Source of the DNA: Branchiostoma lanceolatum
Lineage: Eukaryota; Chordata; Leptocardii; Amphioxiformes; Branchiostomatidae
Reading direction: 5' to 3'
Length of the DNA stretch: 64,000 nucleotides
Assembly: GCF_035083965.1 (NCBI RefSeq)
Contig: NC_089727.1
Coordinates: forward strand, 18,913,269-18,977,268
The translations under genes and the position numbers were made by a program. Below are positions 33,869 to 45,000 of this stretch, one piece after another. Below the pieces are notes generated by a model. It was not told the DNA's origin. It did no database searches and saw nothing but the letters and a program-made list of their open reading frames with translations. How positions within the stretch are numbered: position 1 is the first letter of the stretch; each line of letters begins with the position of its first letter.

Positions 33869-34914
33869 GTTAAGCACTAGTACTACCGATGTGCATACAT
33901 TGCAGGCTGCCAAAAAATGCCGAAAATTCCCCTTATCATATGTCCGTTGTTTCTTAGTATTATCATTGTAAAATCTTGTTTATAAAGCTAATCTGGCTGG
34001 TTGACAAACTTTTGTATTGAGGATAAGCATTGTGTGATTTACATGTATCATTGAAAAGCTTGTATATTTTCTTTCAAAATATATCAAACACTAAGCCTCC
34101 GGGTTACATTAATCCGACAATTTCAGAAACAGTGGGTTTGAACAAGGAGGTGGTTCTATGCACCCCCATACCATTTCCAGATTTTTTTTTGTGAAGATAT
34201 GAGGGCACACTACATTTTTGACTAAAAATTGTCAAAAGTCGGAAATTGGTTATTTATGCCAAAACTGCTGATTAAGTCCCATACGCATATGTCCAAGAAC
34301 ACCTGTGCCATATTACAGGACACATGAGCGCAGAATGTATATTTCTTGTGTGTCAAAATGGCCAAAAAGCATTTTGAAGCGAAGTACGCCAAAAATGTTG
34401 ATAAAGCCATATGCACATATGTCCAAAGCACGTCTATACCAAATTCCAGGCCATTATGTTGCAATACACAGCTAGCTACAGGACACCAAACATATAAAAA
34501 TCACCAAAAATAGTAGAATTAAACGACTTACCGGGTATCACATTTTTATCCATTCATGGCGTCTTGAGCTGTGCTATAAAAACATTTTGGAACTCGTTTG
34601 TTACTCGTATCTTGGAGCGGTATCATTGAGCTAATGCTTTGCTCGGACGTCTTCTCATTAAAAAGAATATAAACATTTTGTAGTAGAATGTAGAAGTATA
34701 TAACAAAGAGAGAGCTCAACTTTATAGACTGATACAATCTTTTTTTTTCTCTACTTCAAAGAGCTAAGTTATACAGACATATCTTTCTAGTGAGTTTAGA
34801 CTAGCCTTTGACTATGAAACATATCTGCTCTTTCATTTTCACCATCACAAATTTAAGACGCTAGGAGAAGTCGAATTCACTTAGTTGGTAACATTGCGCT
34901 ACGTTGACAATTTA

Positions 34915-35125
34915 TATGCAACAGTACAGATTAGAATCCAGATCTGGAATCCCACTGGTACAGATTGGAATTGTATATATTACGGATTGGAATTCCAATC
35001 TGTACTAGTGGGATCTGGAATCCCACTAGTACAGATTGAAATCGCGCAAGTACGGATTGGAATTTCAATCTGTACTAGTAGGATTCCAGATCCAGCTTGA
35101 TTCCAATCTGTACTTGATTCCCTGT
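34915..35125. repeat. Nested palindrome cluster built on GTACAGATTGGAAT
   Basis: Several direct and inverted copies of (A/T)GTACAGATTGGAATT and GATCTGGAATCCCACT alternate over 210 bp, giving nested hairpins. Absent from duplicons 1 and 2 at the matching point. Confidence 0.65.
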
Positions 35126-36764
35126 TTGTGAAATTTGAAATGTTCTATATACCGTACAAGTGCATGATATAAGCTTTTATTAAAGCTAATTTTAACCTGT
35201 GAAAATGTTAGTAATTTGTATGTAAGTCATGTCTTTCTATTTAAGTAAGACGTCAGACCATGCATAGACGTTACAGTATATCCTGATATTTTGACACGAA
35301 TGTTGTCTATTGTCATGAAATCCCACGCAGTTCAGACTCTCGCTGCCATGTGGTGGTTTTCTGTTTGATTGTTTGAATCGAATAGACCACTATTATCATT
35401 ATACTGTGACATAAACGTATACTGTACATGTATCTGTAATAAACTATTCGTTAGTTGTGACCCGGACTTAACCCAGTGGGTATACATATAACATGTATTT
35501 CCGTGTATCTCCATGTACTTGTTTGTCTGCAATTAGCCTTCGGGCATGAACTTGCAATAAACTTATTAACATTGTGTCCTCGTTTGCTACATTACATGAG
35601 CCAATTTAAACTTCTGGTTACTCTACTTTCAGCTTGTCTGTTTCGGTAATTTGCAGTTTAGTGATGCTTGTCTCTGATAAAATTAGGTTGTTCAGTTGTT
35701 TTTTGTTCATAAAATATTTGCGACTATAGAAGATACAAAATGAGCAAATATTTATGCCGTTCGTTGCAAAACAATATCGGAAAACAGTTACTAATGTCGT
35801 AGAATGCCATTTTCATCTCATTTTTTGTTTTTGTCATGTGTATCAGTACAACTTATAGGTGGAAATGATTTTGAGCAAGAGTCTTCCAAAATAGATGCAG
35901 AAGAACAAAAAGTTTTTGGTACGGTATACCATGTTCTGTGTTTAGTAATTTGTTCAAAGCTCCACTTCCCTCCATTTACATTACTCGCCGAGTTGTATAA
36001 GATCCTCCACTTTGAAAAACAGTGGGTTTGGGATCGTAGATCTCAAGTGCAGCACTCCTAGGTATGAACAGTTTCAATACACAAGAATGCGTTATACTGG
36101 GGAACGTTGGGTTGGAGATTTATTTGGACGTATCTTTTTCAGGTTGTCGAAATTATGTACCCTGGTGGAATAGTGTTAGTATAGATGTTTCATAACGAAT
36201 TCAACTTTTTGTTTGCCGAACCTTCATATTTTTCGCACGCTCGCATCAGGTTAACGGTGGGCACAGAGAATGGCATCCATATAATCGAATTGAAATGGCC
36301 TTAGGCCCTTTGTGATAGCTACGCGGTATTGTGTCTGACACCTGTATCGTTAGTGTTCATGGTGAAACCAGCAGGACAGGTACCCGCATCACCTTTATCT
36401 AACCTTCTTTATGTTTTCGTTATGTTTAATTGAGGGGAACAAACAGAGGCAGCCGCACAGACTTCAGCAACCTTTCACCGCGTTTATTTTGCTCTATTAT
36501 CTAAGAAGTTTAACTTCTGTCGATAATTTTATCAACAATGACTTTTTGAACTATACTTATAGCTTAACAAACGTTTACATAGGTTAAACTAGTATATACA
36601 TACAATTGGCAACAAAACTAAGGCAAAGTCAATACAATGCTGATGGGTCAGTTAACTCCTGTTGTACAGGAGGTAATATTGTCTCGCGGGGGCGGTAAGA
36701 TGGTAAGGCAGGGAAAGTTCGACACGTAGGTCTCCTTCCCCATGTCGAGGGAGAAATTGTACAT

Positions 36765-36765
<1 letters not shown>

Positions 36766-36813
<48 letters not shown>
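36766..36813. repeat. (CTAT)n microsatellite in duplicon 3
   Basis: About 12 CTAT units, in the same place as in duplicon 2. Confidence 0.9.
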
Positions 36814-36814
<1 letters not shown>

Positions 36815-37169
36815 AACAAATATATATATAGATATATTTATATACTAGTATTCATGTATAAGATTCTACACCGAGAATATAGTGTAATATGTACAGCTGT
36901 GTCCATATGTACATGCATATATATATTGCATGCATATATATATTGCTACACAAAGGCTTTTACACGTAGCATATACCGTTGTGCTGTATGATATGGCTTC
37001 ACACAGGCCAAATTGTACAATTTTTTCGCCTCTTTAACGTTACAGACAAAAGAAAAAACGGCCGAAAAGAGTTTGCGACAATCGTATCTACTTGCCATGC
37101 CTCTTGCAGCTATCTCTGACCAAGGACTGAATGACTCTCTTGCCAAGTCGCATGTTCGCTATAACAACT

Positions 37170-38423
37170 CTAAGGGTTTCTGTCCATGGTTTCCTGGATC
37201 CAGCCCAAGAAAGCGGACACCCGAGTGTTCACACTCGGCAGCTGCCGTCCACAGTCTTGGGGACCCAAACTGACCAGCCCGACTAGGTAAGCCGGCCCTC
37301 CGGACGGGAAGAGCACCACTGGGCCGCCGGCGTCTTCGCCGCGGCACGCGCCCACGCCGGCTGTATCGTAACCTGTGCACATCATGGTAATTTCAGAAAG
37401 CTTATTATCATATACAGCCGAGCATGTCTGGGTTGATACTACTCGCATGTTAGTTTGTAGCAGGACGGGTGATACCTCGCCTTGGTCGGAGATTGTGTCC
37501 CACCCGGTCACGGTAACGATAGTCCCAACCGGTGGCCAAGGGTCATGATCAGGACCGGGACTGTAATCTGGGAGGCAGATCGGCATGACGTAATCATTCT
37601 GAGATAAGGGAGACTCTAGCTTCAGCAGAGCGATGTCGTTGCTAATATACGGCATTTCTGATGCCTCGGGGTATATAATGACCTTTTGGACTTCGACGAG
37701 ATCCTTCAATTCTATTTTGCTTATATCGTGCTCGCCAACAACTACCCAAACATCCTTCACGCGACCTGACCCATCAACGCAGCTCGCGGCGGTGACAACC
37801 CAGTTCTCGTTCAGCAACGCACCGCCACACATGACGTTACCTACAGGATCTGTGAGAGCGACTTGCCAAGGGTAGCTGCCTGGTGCCGCAGTATTTCCAC
37901 CCAAGATCTTGTTCCCGGTACCCGCCCGTGTCCAAGGTCTCCTTGGGACAACGGGGCGACCGCACTTGTTGTAGGTGTAGATGGCCCTGAACCCAGGGAA
38001 GACCCGTCTGCGGTCACTCCAGAAAAAGATCGTAATTTTGTAGGTCTCAGACGTGAAGACCCGGTAAGGGCTGATTTCCTCCCCGCAGAACGGGCCTCCA
38101 ATCAGGTTGGCCCCATCGAAAAGGCTAATCCAGTCAAAGCAACGCCGGCGCCAGGGACGGGTAGTCGGGATCCTCAGCCGGGGCTGCAGGTGGAAGGTGG
38201 GGAACTGCAGGGCGATGGTCCGCCCGGGCGGTGCCCTGATCTCGTACACACAACGGCGTCGGTTTGGGTAATTATGAGGCCAACCTGGGGACTCGATGGT
38301 CCCATTGTCTTCCGTGTAAATACCGCCGCAGTTGACCCACTCGTTGCCTTCGTATGTCGGCGTAGCGCTCAAGACGAGCCCACAGGACAGAGACAGACAC
38401 AAGACACGAACCAGGAGAAACAT
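37170..38423 (-). CDS. Secreted CUB – serine protease homologue (pseudoprotease), copy 3
   Basis: 417 aa, same architecture. I count 8 amino-acid differences from copy 1. It shares the signal peptide (MFLLVRVLCLSLSCG) and RAGTGNK activation region with copy 2 but the CUB variants NYPNRRRC and SEMPYISN with copy 1, a mosaic pattern. Unique changes are DGSGRVK, GWDTISD (the conserved GWG becomes GWD) and TNMRVV. His57 is Ser and Ser195 is Ala as in the others. The CRE-like octamer is at 38552-38559 and AATAAA at 36483-36488. Confidence 0.85.
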   Translation of the reverse strand: MFLLVRVLCLSLSCGLVLSATPTYEGNEWVNCGGIYTEDNGTIESPGWPHNYPNRRRCVYEIRAPPGRTIALQFPTFHLQPRLRIPTTRPWRRRCFDWISLFDGANLIGGPFCGEEISPYRVFTSETYKITIFFWSDRRRVFPGFRAIYTYNKCGRPVVPRRPWTRAGTGNKILGGNTAAPGSYPWQVALTDPVGNVMCGGALLNENWVVTAASCVDGSGRVKDVWVVVGEHDISKIELKDLVEVQKVIIYPEASEMPYISNDIALLKLESPLSQNDYVMPICLPDYSPGPDHDPWPPVGTIVTVTGWDTISDQGEVSPVLLQTNMRVVSTQTCSAVYDNKLSEITMMCTGYDTAGVGACRGEDAGGPVVLFPSGGPAYLVGLVSLGPQDCGRQLPSVNTRVSAFLGWIQETMDRNP

Positions 38424-38551
38424 CGTGGCAGAACGAATACGTCTAGAAGACGCTAGAGTTGCAAGAAAACGTCCAGAAGGTTCTGAAGTTGACAGTTTCT
38501 TTAGACGTCAATGTTTCCGCCCTCAGGTGAAGGTACCAGTAGGACAAGTTT

Positions 38552-38559
38552 TGACGTCA
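38552..38559 (-). promoter_or_regulatory. CRE-like TGACGTCA upstream of CUB–pseudoprotease 3
   Basis: The third copy of the conserved octamer, again 129 bp before the ATG (38423). Confidence 0.5.
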
Positions 38560-39158
38560 TGGCAGCCAGGTGGAGAGGGGAGGGCGCCCTTGACTTGCAG
38601 CTGTGAGGTGGTTCTGTCGCTATTGATTTTTTTAAATGGCTTTTTCAAGCTAAAATCTACATAGGATATCCACAATCGGTGAAATCATTCAGTCAGTTTT
38701 GAAATGTACACGCATCGCATCTCATTGTGTAAACAAAAACACGTAACATCGTCTTGGTTTTGCAAGGCACCCCTCCAAGATAGACTCTTCCAGCATGCAC
38801 TCTTCGTTACAAAGATTATATTTTTTCCACTCAGTGGCCATGAAAAATTCGCCGAGGTTTGTTTGAATGTCAGTGCACCACCAGAACTTACAACAACAAA
38901 GAGCCTTTTATTTTGTGTCACACCTGTTACTTTTTCATGCTAAACATTGAGGAAAAAAGCTGCCTTCCTTATCAAGAAAACTAAGTGATCAGACGAGTTT
39001 AAGACATGTTTGAACACACAGAGCAAAGTACAACAAACTATAAATCCTTTACTCTTATTTTTTTATTCTTTCACGTCTCCTTCTTGAGTTTTGACTGGGG
39101 TTGGGACTCCCAACCACACCCCGACTGCCAGCGGACAACCACCTGCCAACCAGTAGCC

Positions 39159-39354
39159 AAGCCCATTCACGGTTGCGACTACGCATGTGCAGTGTCAAAG
39201 GTGAAGGCCCCGGCTTGTTAACAGTTCTCGTCTAGACACTGTGTAAATATATATAGCTAGATTTGCAAAACAACGCTCCGACGGGTTTTGTTTGCGTCTC
39301 AGGGGCCTTTACCTTTGACACTGCACATGCGTAGTCGCAACCGTGAATGGGCTT
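39159..39354. mobile_element. 196-bp hairpin MITE, family GCATGTGCAGTGTCAAAGGT, copy 1
   Basis: Left arm AAGCCCATTCACGGTTGCGA then CTACGCATGTGCAGTGTCAA; the right arm is its complement ending GTGAATGGGCTT. The loop holds AAATATATATAGC. Related to 40609-40791 and, in part, 41443-41545. Confidence 0.75.
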
Positions 39355-39488
39355 ATATACCTGGAGTAACAGGAACAGATATTTGTCCCAAATTCCCAGT
39401 TGGAAAAGCGATAGAAGGTTTTACATTTTAACCGCCTTGTCCCATTTAGTTGTTTGTCAGCCCAATGCTTCGTGCAGCTGCATCGGTA

Positions 39489-40130
39489 TGCCTAAACACC
39501 TCAACCGACCTCATCCGACCTCACCCGACCTCACCCGACCTCATCCGAGTCTAAAATGCAGTGTATACGGGGTAGGGACATTATTTGACGTTCTGGATAC
39601 GTTAAATATGCAATTATGAATGCAAAACAAGCAGCAAACTCTAAGTATTTACCAGTTTTTATAAGTTACTCCGCTCGTTTTCATGATAGAAGATTTCTAG
39701 CCGCCATATCGGAGTTGGATCATACCACTGTTGGGGTCTACATGGGGAAGTTCTTCATACCTTTTTTATCTATTTTTGTCCGACAGGACGATAAGACGGT
39801 GGGTACTAATTACATTTTCATCACAAACCACTCATAGAAACTGTACACAATAACTGTACACAGTATCTGTACACAATAACTGTACACAAAGTGTTTTTCA
39901 GCCTCGAATACACGCACGCAGTGTGTATTCTTTGCGCCGGCCGTCTTGACCTCCCGTTACCTATAAAAACTGGTAAATACTTCAAGTTTGCCGCTGGTTT
40001 TGCATTTATAATTGCATATTTAACGTATCCAGAACGTCAAATAATTTCCCTAACCCGTATACACTGCATTTTAGACTCGGATGAGGTCGGGTGAGGTCGG
40101 ATGAGGTCGGGTGAGGTGTTTAGGCATACG
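39489..40130. mobile_element. Foldback element with about 170-bp arms
   Basis: TATGCCTAAACACCTCAACC, CACCCGACCTC repeats and AAATGCAGTGTATACGGG on the left recur inverted at 39972-40130 (CTGGTAAATACTT...GTGAGGTGTTTAGGCATACG). The centre (39670-39970) has no matching partner and no convincing ORF. Confidence 0.7.
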
Positions 40131-40608
40131 CAGCTGGGTGCATACGTGACCAAAACTTCATTCACCCAACATGACGTCAAGGGTTCAACGTACTCTTGGC
40201 TTTCATGGCGTACCCACACATATTAAGTGGGGGTGGGGAGCTTTTGCCTTCTTATGTTTCAGAGATATCATGATCAAGATATTACTTTTTCGTACTACAT
40301 CGTCATAACTGTACTCTATTGTAGTAATGTTGGGAGAGTTATTTTGCGGGAAAAAAAACTATGACTTTGCCTTTTATACTCAATTGGTTGAGGCCACCCC
40401 TGTCGATGTTCTTTGGTACCTCCCAATTGTATTCTTTTTCTTCGGGTTCAGGTATCACATACTTACTCGGTTGCATAAACAACAGTATCTGAAAGGGTGG
40501 GCAAGTGCAGGGCCGCAGTTTGGCAAACTGTCTTGTATTCTGAAATTAACGTTTTCACGACTTTTTTCAGTAACGTTACGCAGCTTGTTGTAGTACAGAG
40601 ATGAGTAT

Positions 40609-40791
40609 AAGCTAGTTCGGAGTTGCTACTACGCATGTGCAGTGTCAAAGGTGAAGGCCCCCGCGACGGAAACAAGACCCGTCTGGGCGTTGTTATGCAA
40701 ATCGAGACAATGTGGAGGCGAGCACTGTTTCCGTCGCGGGGGCCTTCACCTTTGACACTGCACATGCGTAGTAGCAACTCCGAACTAGCTT
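40609..40791. mobile_element. 183-bp hairpin MITE, same family, next to P450 exon 1
   Basis: AAGCTAGTTCGGAGTTGCTA on the left is exactly complemented by TAGCAACTCCGAACTAGCTT on the right, and the arms stay matched through CCCCCGCGACGGAAAC. AT precedes it and AT follows it. Immediately upstream is ATGAGT at 40601. Confidence 0.8.
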
Positions 40792-40794
40792 ATT

Positions 40795-40959
40795 TTGCAG
40801 CAAGTCGTGACGGCTGTTCGCCACTATGTCGACCTCCCGACATGTCTGGTGGCTACGTGCGTGTGTCTGCTGGCATATCTGTATCTCCGGCGGCCCAGGA
40901 ACCTACCACCCGGACCCCGGGGCTGGCCTCTTGTTGGAAACATCCCCATGTTCGCTAAG
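40795..40959 (+). CDS. P450 exon 1: membrane anchor and proline-rich hinge
   Basis: The open frame runs from after TAG at 40786 to the donor AAG|GTTTGT at 40960. It shows a hydrophobic anchor, YLRRPRN and [18 protein letters not shown]. The only upstream in-frame ATG candidate (40601) is separated by the hairpin at 40609-40791. TTTTGCAG before 40801 could instead be an acceptor from an unseen first exon. Confidence 0.7.
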
Positions 40960-41963
40960 GTTTGTTTGTTTCTATTGCATAGCCGGTAAACCGCATGGAG
41001 GCTAATAACACACCAGGTTTGTACTGAAGAGTACAAGCTGCATATCCGGACAGATTTATATGATTCACACACGCCGGGAAGGACCCCTATTCGACCCCTT
41101 TTCGATACGTTTTTTTTTGGTTCTTTAACGTTTGAGGTGTGGCTGTCCTCAAACACGGGGACTCCATTTAACGTCCTACCCGAGGGACGTCCCTAACCGA
41201 AGCTAGGTACTCATTTTCACCTGAGTTAAGTGGGGAAAGTCGTGATAAGTGCCTTTCCCAAGGGCACAACGTCAACGGGACAAATCAGGGAACCCCGGAT
41301 TCGAACCCGGTATCTCTGTGGGTTCTGGGGCCAAACACCCTGCCACTATGCCACCGCGACGCCACCGGGTGAGTACGAGTCGCTACCAGAATACGTACAC
41401 TAGATGCGGGAAAAATATTCAATAGCCAAATGCATCGAGTAGGCGTATGCAGTGTCAAAGGTAAAGGCCCCTGAGACGTAAACAAAACCCGCCTGGGCAT
41501 TGTTATGCAAATCGAGACTGTCGAAACGCCAACTGCACTGTCAAAGGTAATGCACGGGGACATACCGTGGCCGACAAGAACAATATGCAACACACACCTA
41601 GTTTGGGTGTGCACACACCTAGTTTGGTGCGTCCACACCTAATTTGGGTGCGTCGACACAGCAAGTTTGGCAGCGCGTCCACACCAAGTTTGGCAGTGCG
41701 GTGTACACCGCAAGTTTTGCAGCGCGTCCACACCAAGTTTGGCAGTGCGGTGTACACCGCAAGTTTTGCAGCGCGTCCACACCAAGTTTGGCAGCGCGTT
41801 GACACCAAGTTTGACAGTGCGGTGTACACCGCAAGTTTGGCAGCGGTGTGCACACAGAGTTCGAAAGGCTTTGACACCGGCCTCCGCTCTACAATGGACG
41901 GTCCCTTCATCATGTCAAAGTTGTCCATGGTGGTGAAAATGATAATGAATTTTGCTGCAGAGC

Positions 41964-42035
<72 letters not shown>

Positions 42036-45000
42036 CAAAATTTCGCTGCAAATTGTTTATGATTCACACATTGCATGCATGTATCATGATGGTGAGCAAA
42101 AGGCTATACATGATGACCGGACCTGGCCAAAACACTTTGAGACTTGTCGATCTAGATCTGTAAAGCCAACAAAAAACTTTTAAAAACCAATGAAGAAAAA
42201 AAAAATATGGTACAACAAAATTGATTTCGTCCTCCAAATGTATCAGAGAAAACTCCTTCGGTGTTGTTTTCATCTTTTTCACCTTTGACCTGATGAAGGG
42301 ACTGTACATTGTAGAGAGGAGGGGTGTAAGCTTTGCGAACTCTGTCTGCACACCGCTGCCAGACTTGGTGTCGACGCGCTGCCAAACTTGCGGTGTTCCT
42401 GTCGGCCACGGTAGAAACAAAACTGTCAAAATTAAACAGGTTTTCTCTTTGCGGTGACAGAGTAAGCGAAAACCACGTCTAATGCCGATATGCCGGCGTT
42501 CGGGCCTGGCGTCGGCACCACAAAGAGACGCATGGCGTCTGTACTTGCAAATAAGTAAATTGTTTACGCATTCTATTTGCATAATCTATGATGGAATTTA
42601 ACCCGTAGCACTCTGCCAAACGAAGGACTTCTACACATACATGACAGTACGATATATGTAATTTTGATAGAGAGGACCATCATTTTAAATAGATTGTACT
42701 TATTACGGCCGCCAAGACACAAATGCACTGTATTTCCAGGTGTCATAATGGCTGCCTACGGACCACGCTGGAAGCAACGGCGCAAATTCGCCCTGATGAC
42801 TCTCCGGGACTTCGGCGTCGGCAAGCGGAGTTTGGAGGGCAATGTCAAAGAAGAAGGAAACGCACTGGTCCAGGAAGTTCTGTCGCAAAACGGACAACCG
42901 TTCGATGTAAAAGTCATGCTGCAAAACGCTGTTTGCAACGTCATTTGTTCGATTGTCTTCGGGGACCGATTTGAATACGGCGACCCTGATTTCCTGCGAC
43001 TGGTTGGCCTTTTGAACGCCGTAGTTGAAGCGAAGCCTACATTCAGTGATGCCCTTTCAATGCTTCACCCCGTGTTTCGTCACCTCCGCCTTAGCAGATC
43101 ATCAATGCAAGGAAAGATTGTGAAAATGTTTCAGGCTCTCCAAGAGTTCGGCGGTGAACAGATAGAGAAGCACAGGGAGACCTTTGACCCAAACGACATC
43201 CGGGACTTTGTCGACGCCTTTCTCCTTGAGCAGCAGCGGGCTGAGGACGAACAAGCTCGGGAAAACTTCGCCGACAAGGAGCTACAAGAGGTGAATGAAT
43301 GAATGAATGGATGAATGAATGAATGAATGATTGAATGACTGAATGAATGACTGAATGACTGAATGACTGAATGAATGAATGAATGAGATTGCACAATGGA
43401 GGAATTGGAAGAGGTGTAGATTTCGTTTTAAGGCACCAACAACATATTTATGCAGTTTTACTCTGAATAATCACGAATAAATACTTGGAATAGTATTGGG
43501 GTCCATGCGGACCCAGGTTAACAGATCAACCAGTTTAGGCATGTTTACGGTTGAAATTCTATGAAATAAGCTAAAAATTTGTTTATGATATAATCTTGTA
43601 CTTTTTTCTTCTACAGTATTGCCAAAGCAGCATTTTTTGCATCCAAAAGACCTATTCGTTATCTTAAAGTACATAAAATGTGAAAAAAATAAAAAAAAAA
43701 GGGAAAAATTGGGTATTTTCATTTTTCTTCTTTTCTAGACAATAAAAAACTAAAAAGGTCAGACTGTGTTTTTTTTCATAAATATTGTCGCCGCAGAAGT
43801 TCACTCATCATTCGAAAAAAAAATGAGGTAGTCCTATACTGAAGATTTGTGGAAATAACAAAAAAAAACTGTGTTGGGTTCAGCGCGGACCTCAGATTGA
43901 CAGATCAATCAGTCTAGGAAAGTATACTGTTCGGGGTTAAAGTAAAAAAAAACCCATACACATGTAGAAGAAACTGACATGTTTTAAACCCCCAGGTGCT
44001 TGTAGACTTGTTCATGGCCGGTACCGAGACCACCGCCACCGCCACACGATGGGCCTTGCTGTACATGATGGTGAACCCGGAAATCCAAGAAAAGGTTAGT
44101 TCCCCATAACTTTTTAGTAATGTTACATATCATAAACAACGCATTTTCTGGCTTCAGTTCTAGTCGGGCTCAGTTTAGGTCTGTAGCAGGATGGGGTACA
44201 AAAGACATATCATGGTGGTCAAATTCATGCTCCGAAACTCCCATGTCCAGCCGAATTCGAACGCTGTTCCATGATGTCCCCAATTTATTGTTTATTTACA
44301 AATGTTTTGCCGTTAGCAAAAATGTTGCCTCGTGTAATCCGATACCTTGTCAAACGCGCGTAGCAGCGGGAAAGAATACCTAGAGACAGACCACCGTGAT
44401 ATGGTGATTCTAAGAAAGGAACTATATTCATGCTTGTAAGATATACGGTTGAAGATTGCAGACAATAAGAATAAAAAAACAAATATTCCTCACAGACTGA
44501 GAACGCAGAACCCAGAAACGTGGGTCTTCTGTCATATCTGAACCGTTATAATGTTCGATTCGGATGTTCCTGACAATTAATTCTATATATTTTACCGCAT
44601 TGCCTGGGCTTCAAAGTCGTATTGCGGGGAATGATTCGAACACGCTTTGCATGCACCGGTTGTGCTACTGTCGAAAATTCACATACCGGATTTGGACGTT
44701 GGAATCAATATTGTTACCTCCATGAAATGTGGCATGGAGGTTATATTTTCAGTTGCGTTTAATTTGTGAGGCTGTGTGTCTGTCTGTGTGTCTGTTGGTC
44801 AACAGAATAACTCAAGAACGCCTGGATGGAATGGTTCCATATTTGGTGTGATGGTAGGGTGTAACAAAAACTGGAAATGGTTAGATTTAGATTTTCCCTA
44901 GGTACTGCAGCGGAAATTCCGGTTTTGATATCTCGCGTTCTGGACATGCTATGGTCACGATTTTTGAGCAGTAGATAGCTCTCATGCTCTGAAAGTAGTC

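Larger units (their letters stand above)
34553..38935. repeat. Duplicon 3 carrying CUB–pseudoprotease gene 3
   Basis: Starts TTCATGGCGTCTTGAGCTGT as in duplicon 1 and includes the block shared with duplicon 2 (35215-35790). The homology fades after GAAAAATTCGCCGAGG near 38855. Confidence 0.75.

Noticed and set aside
40463-40958. ORFs of 104-111 codons on both strands across 40613-40790
   Set aside because: They come from the palindrome, which gives the same peptide on both strands.
41503-42051. 182-codon minus-strand ORF and its plus-strand partner
   Set aside because: Product of the minisatellite and (GA)n tract inside an inverted repeat; no protein-like features.
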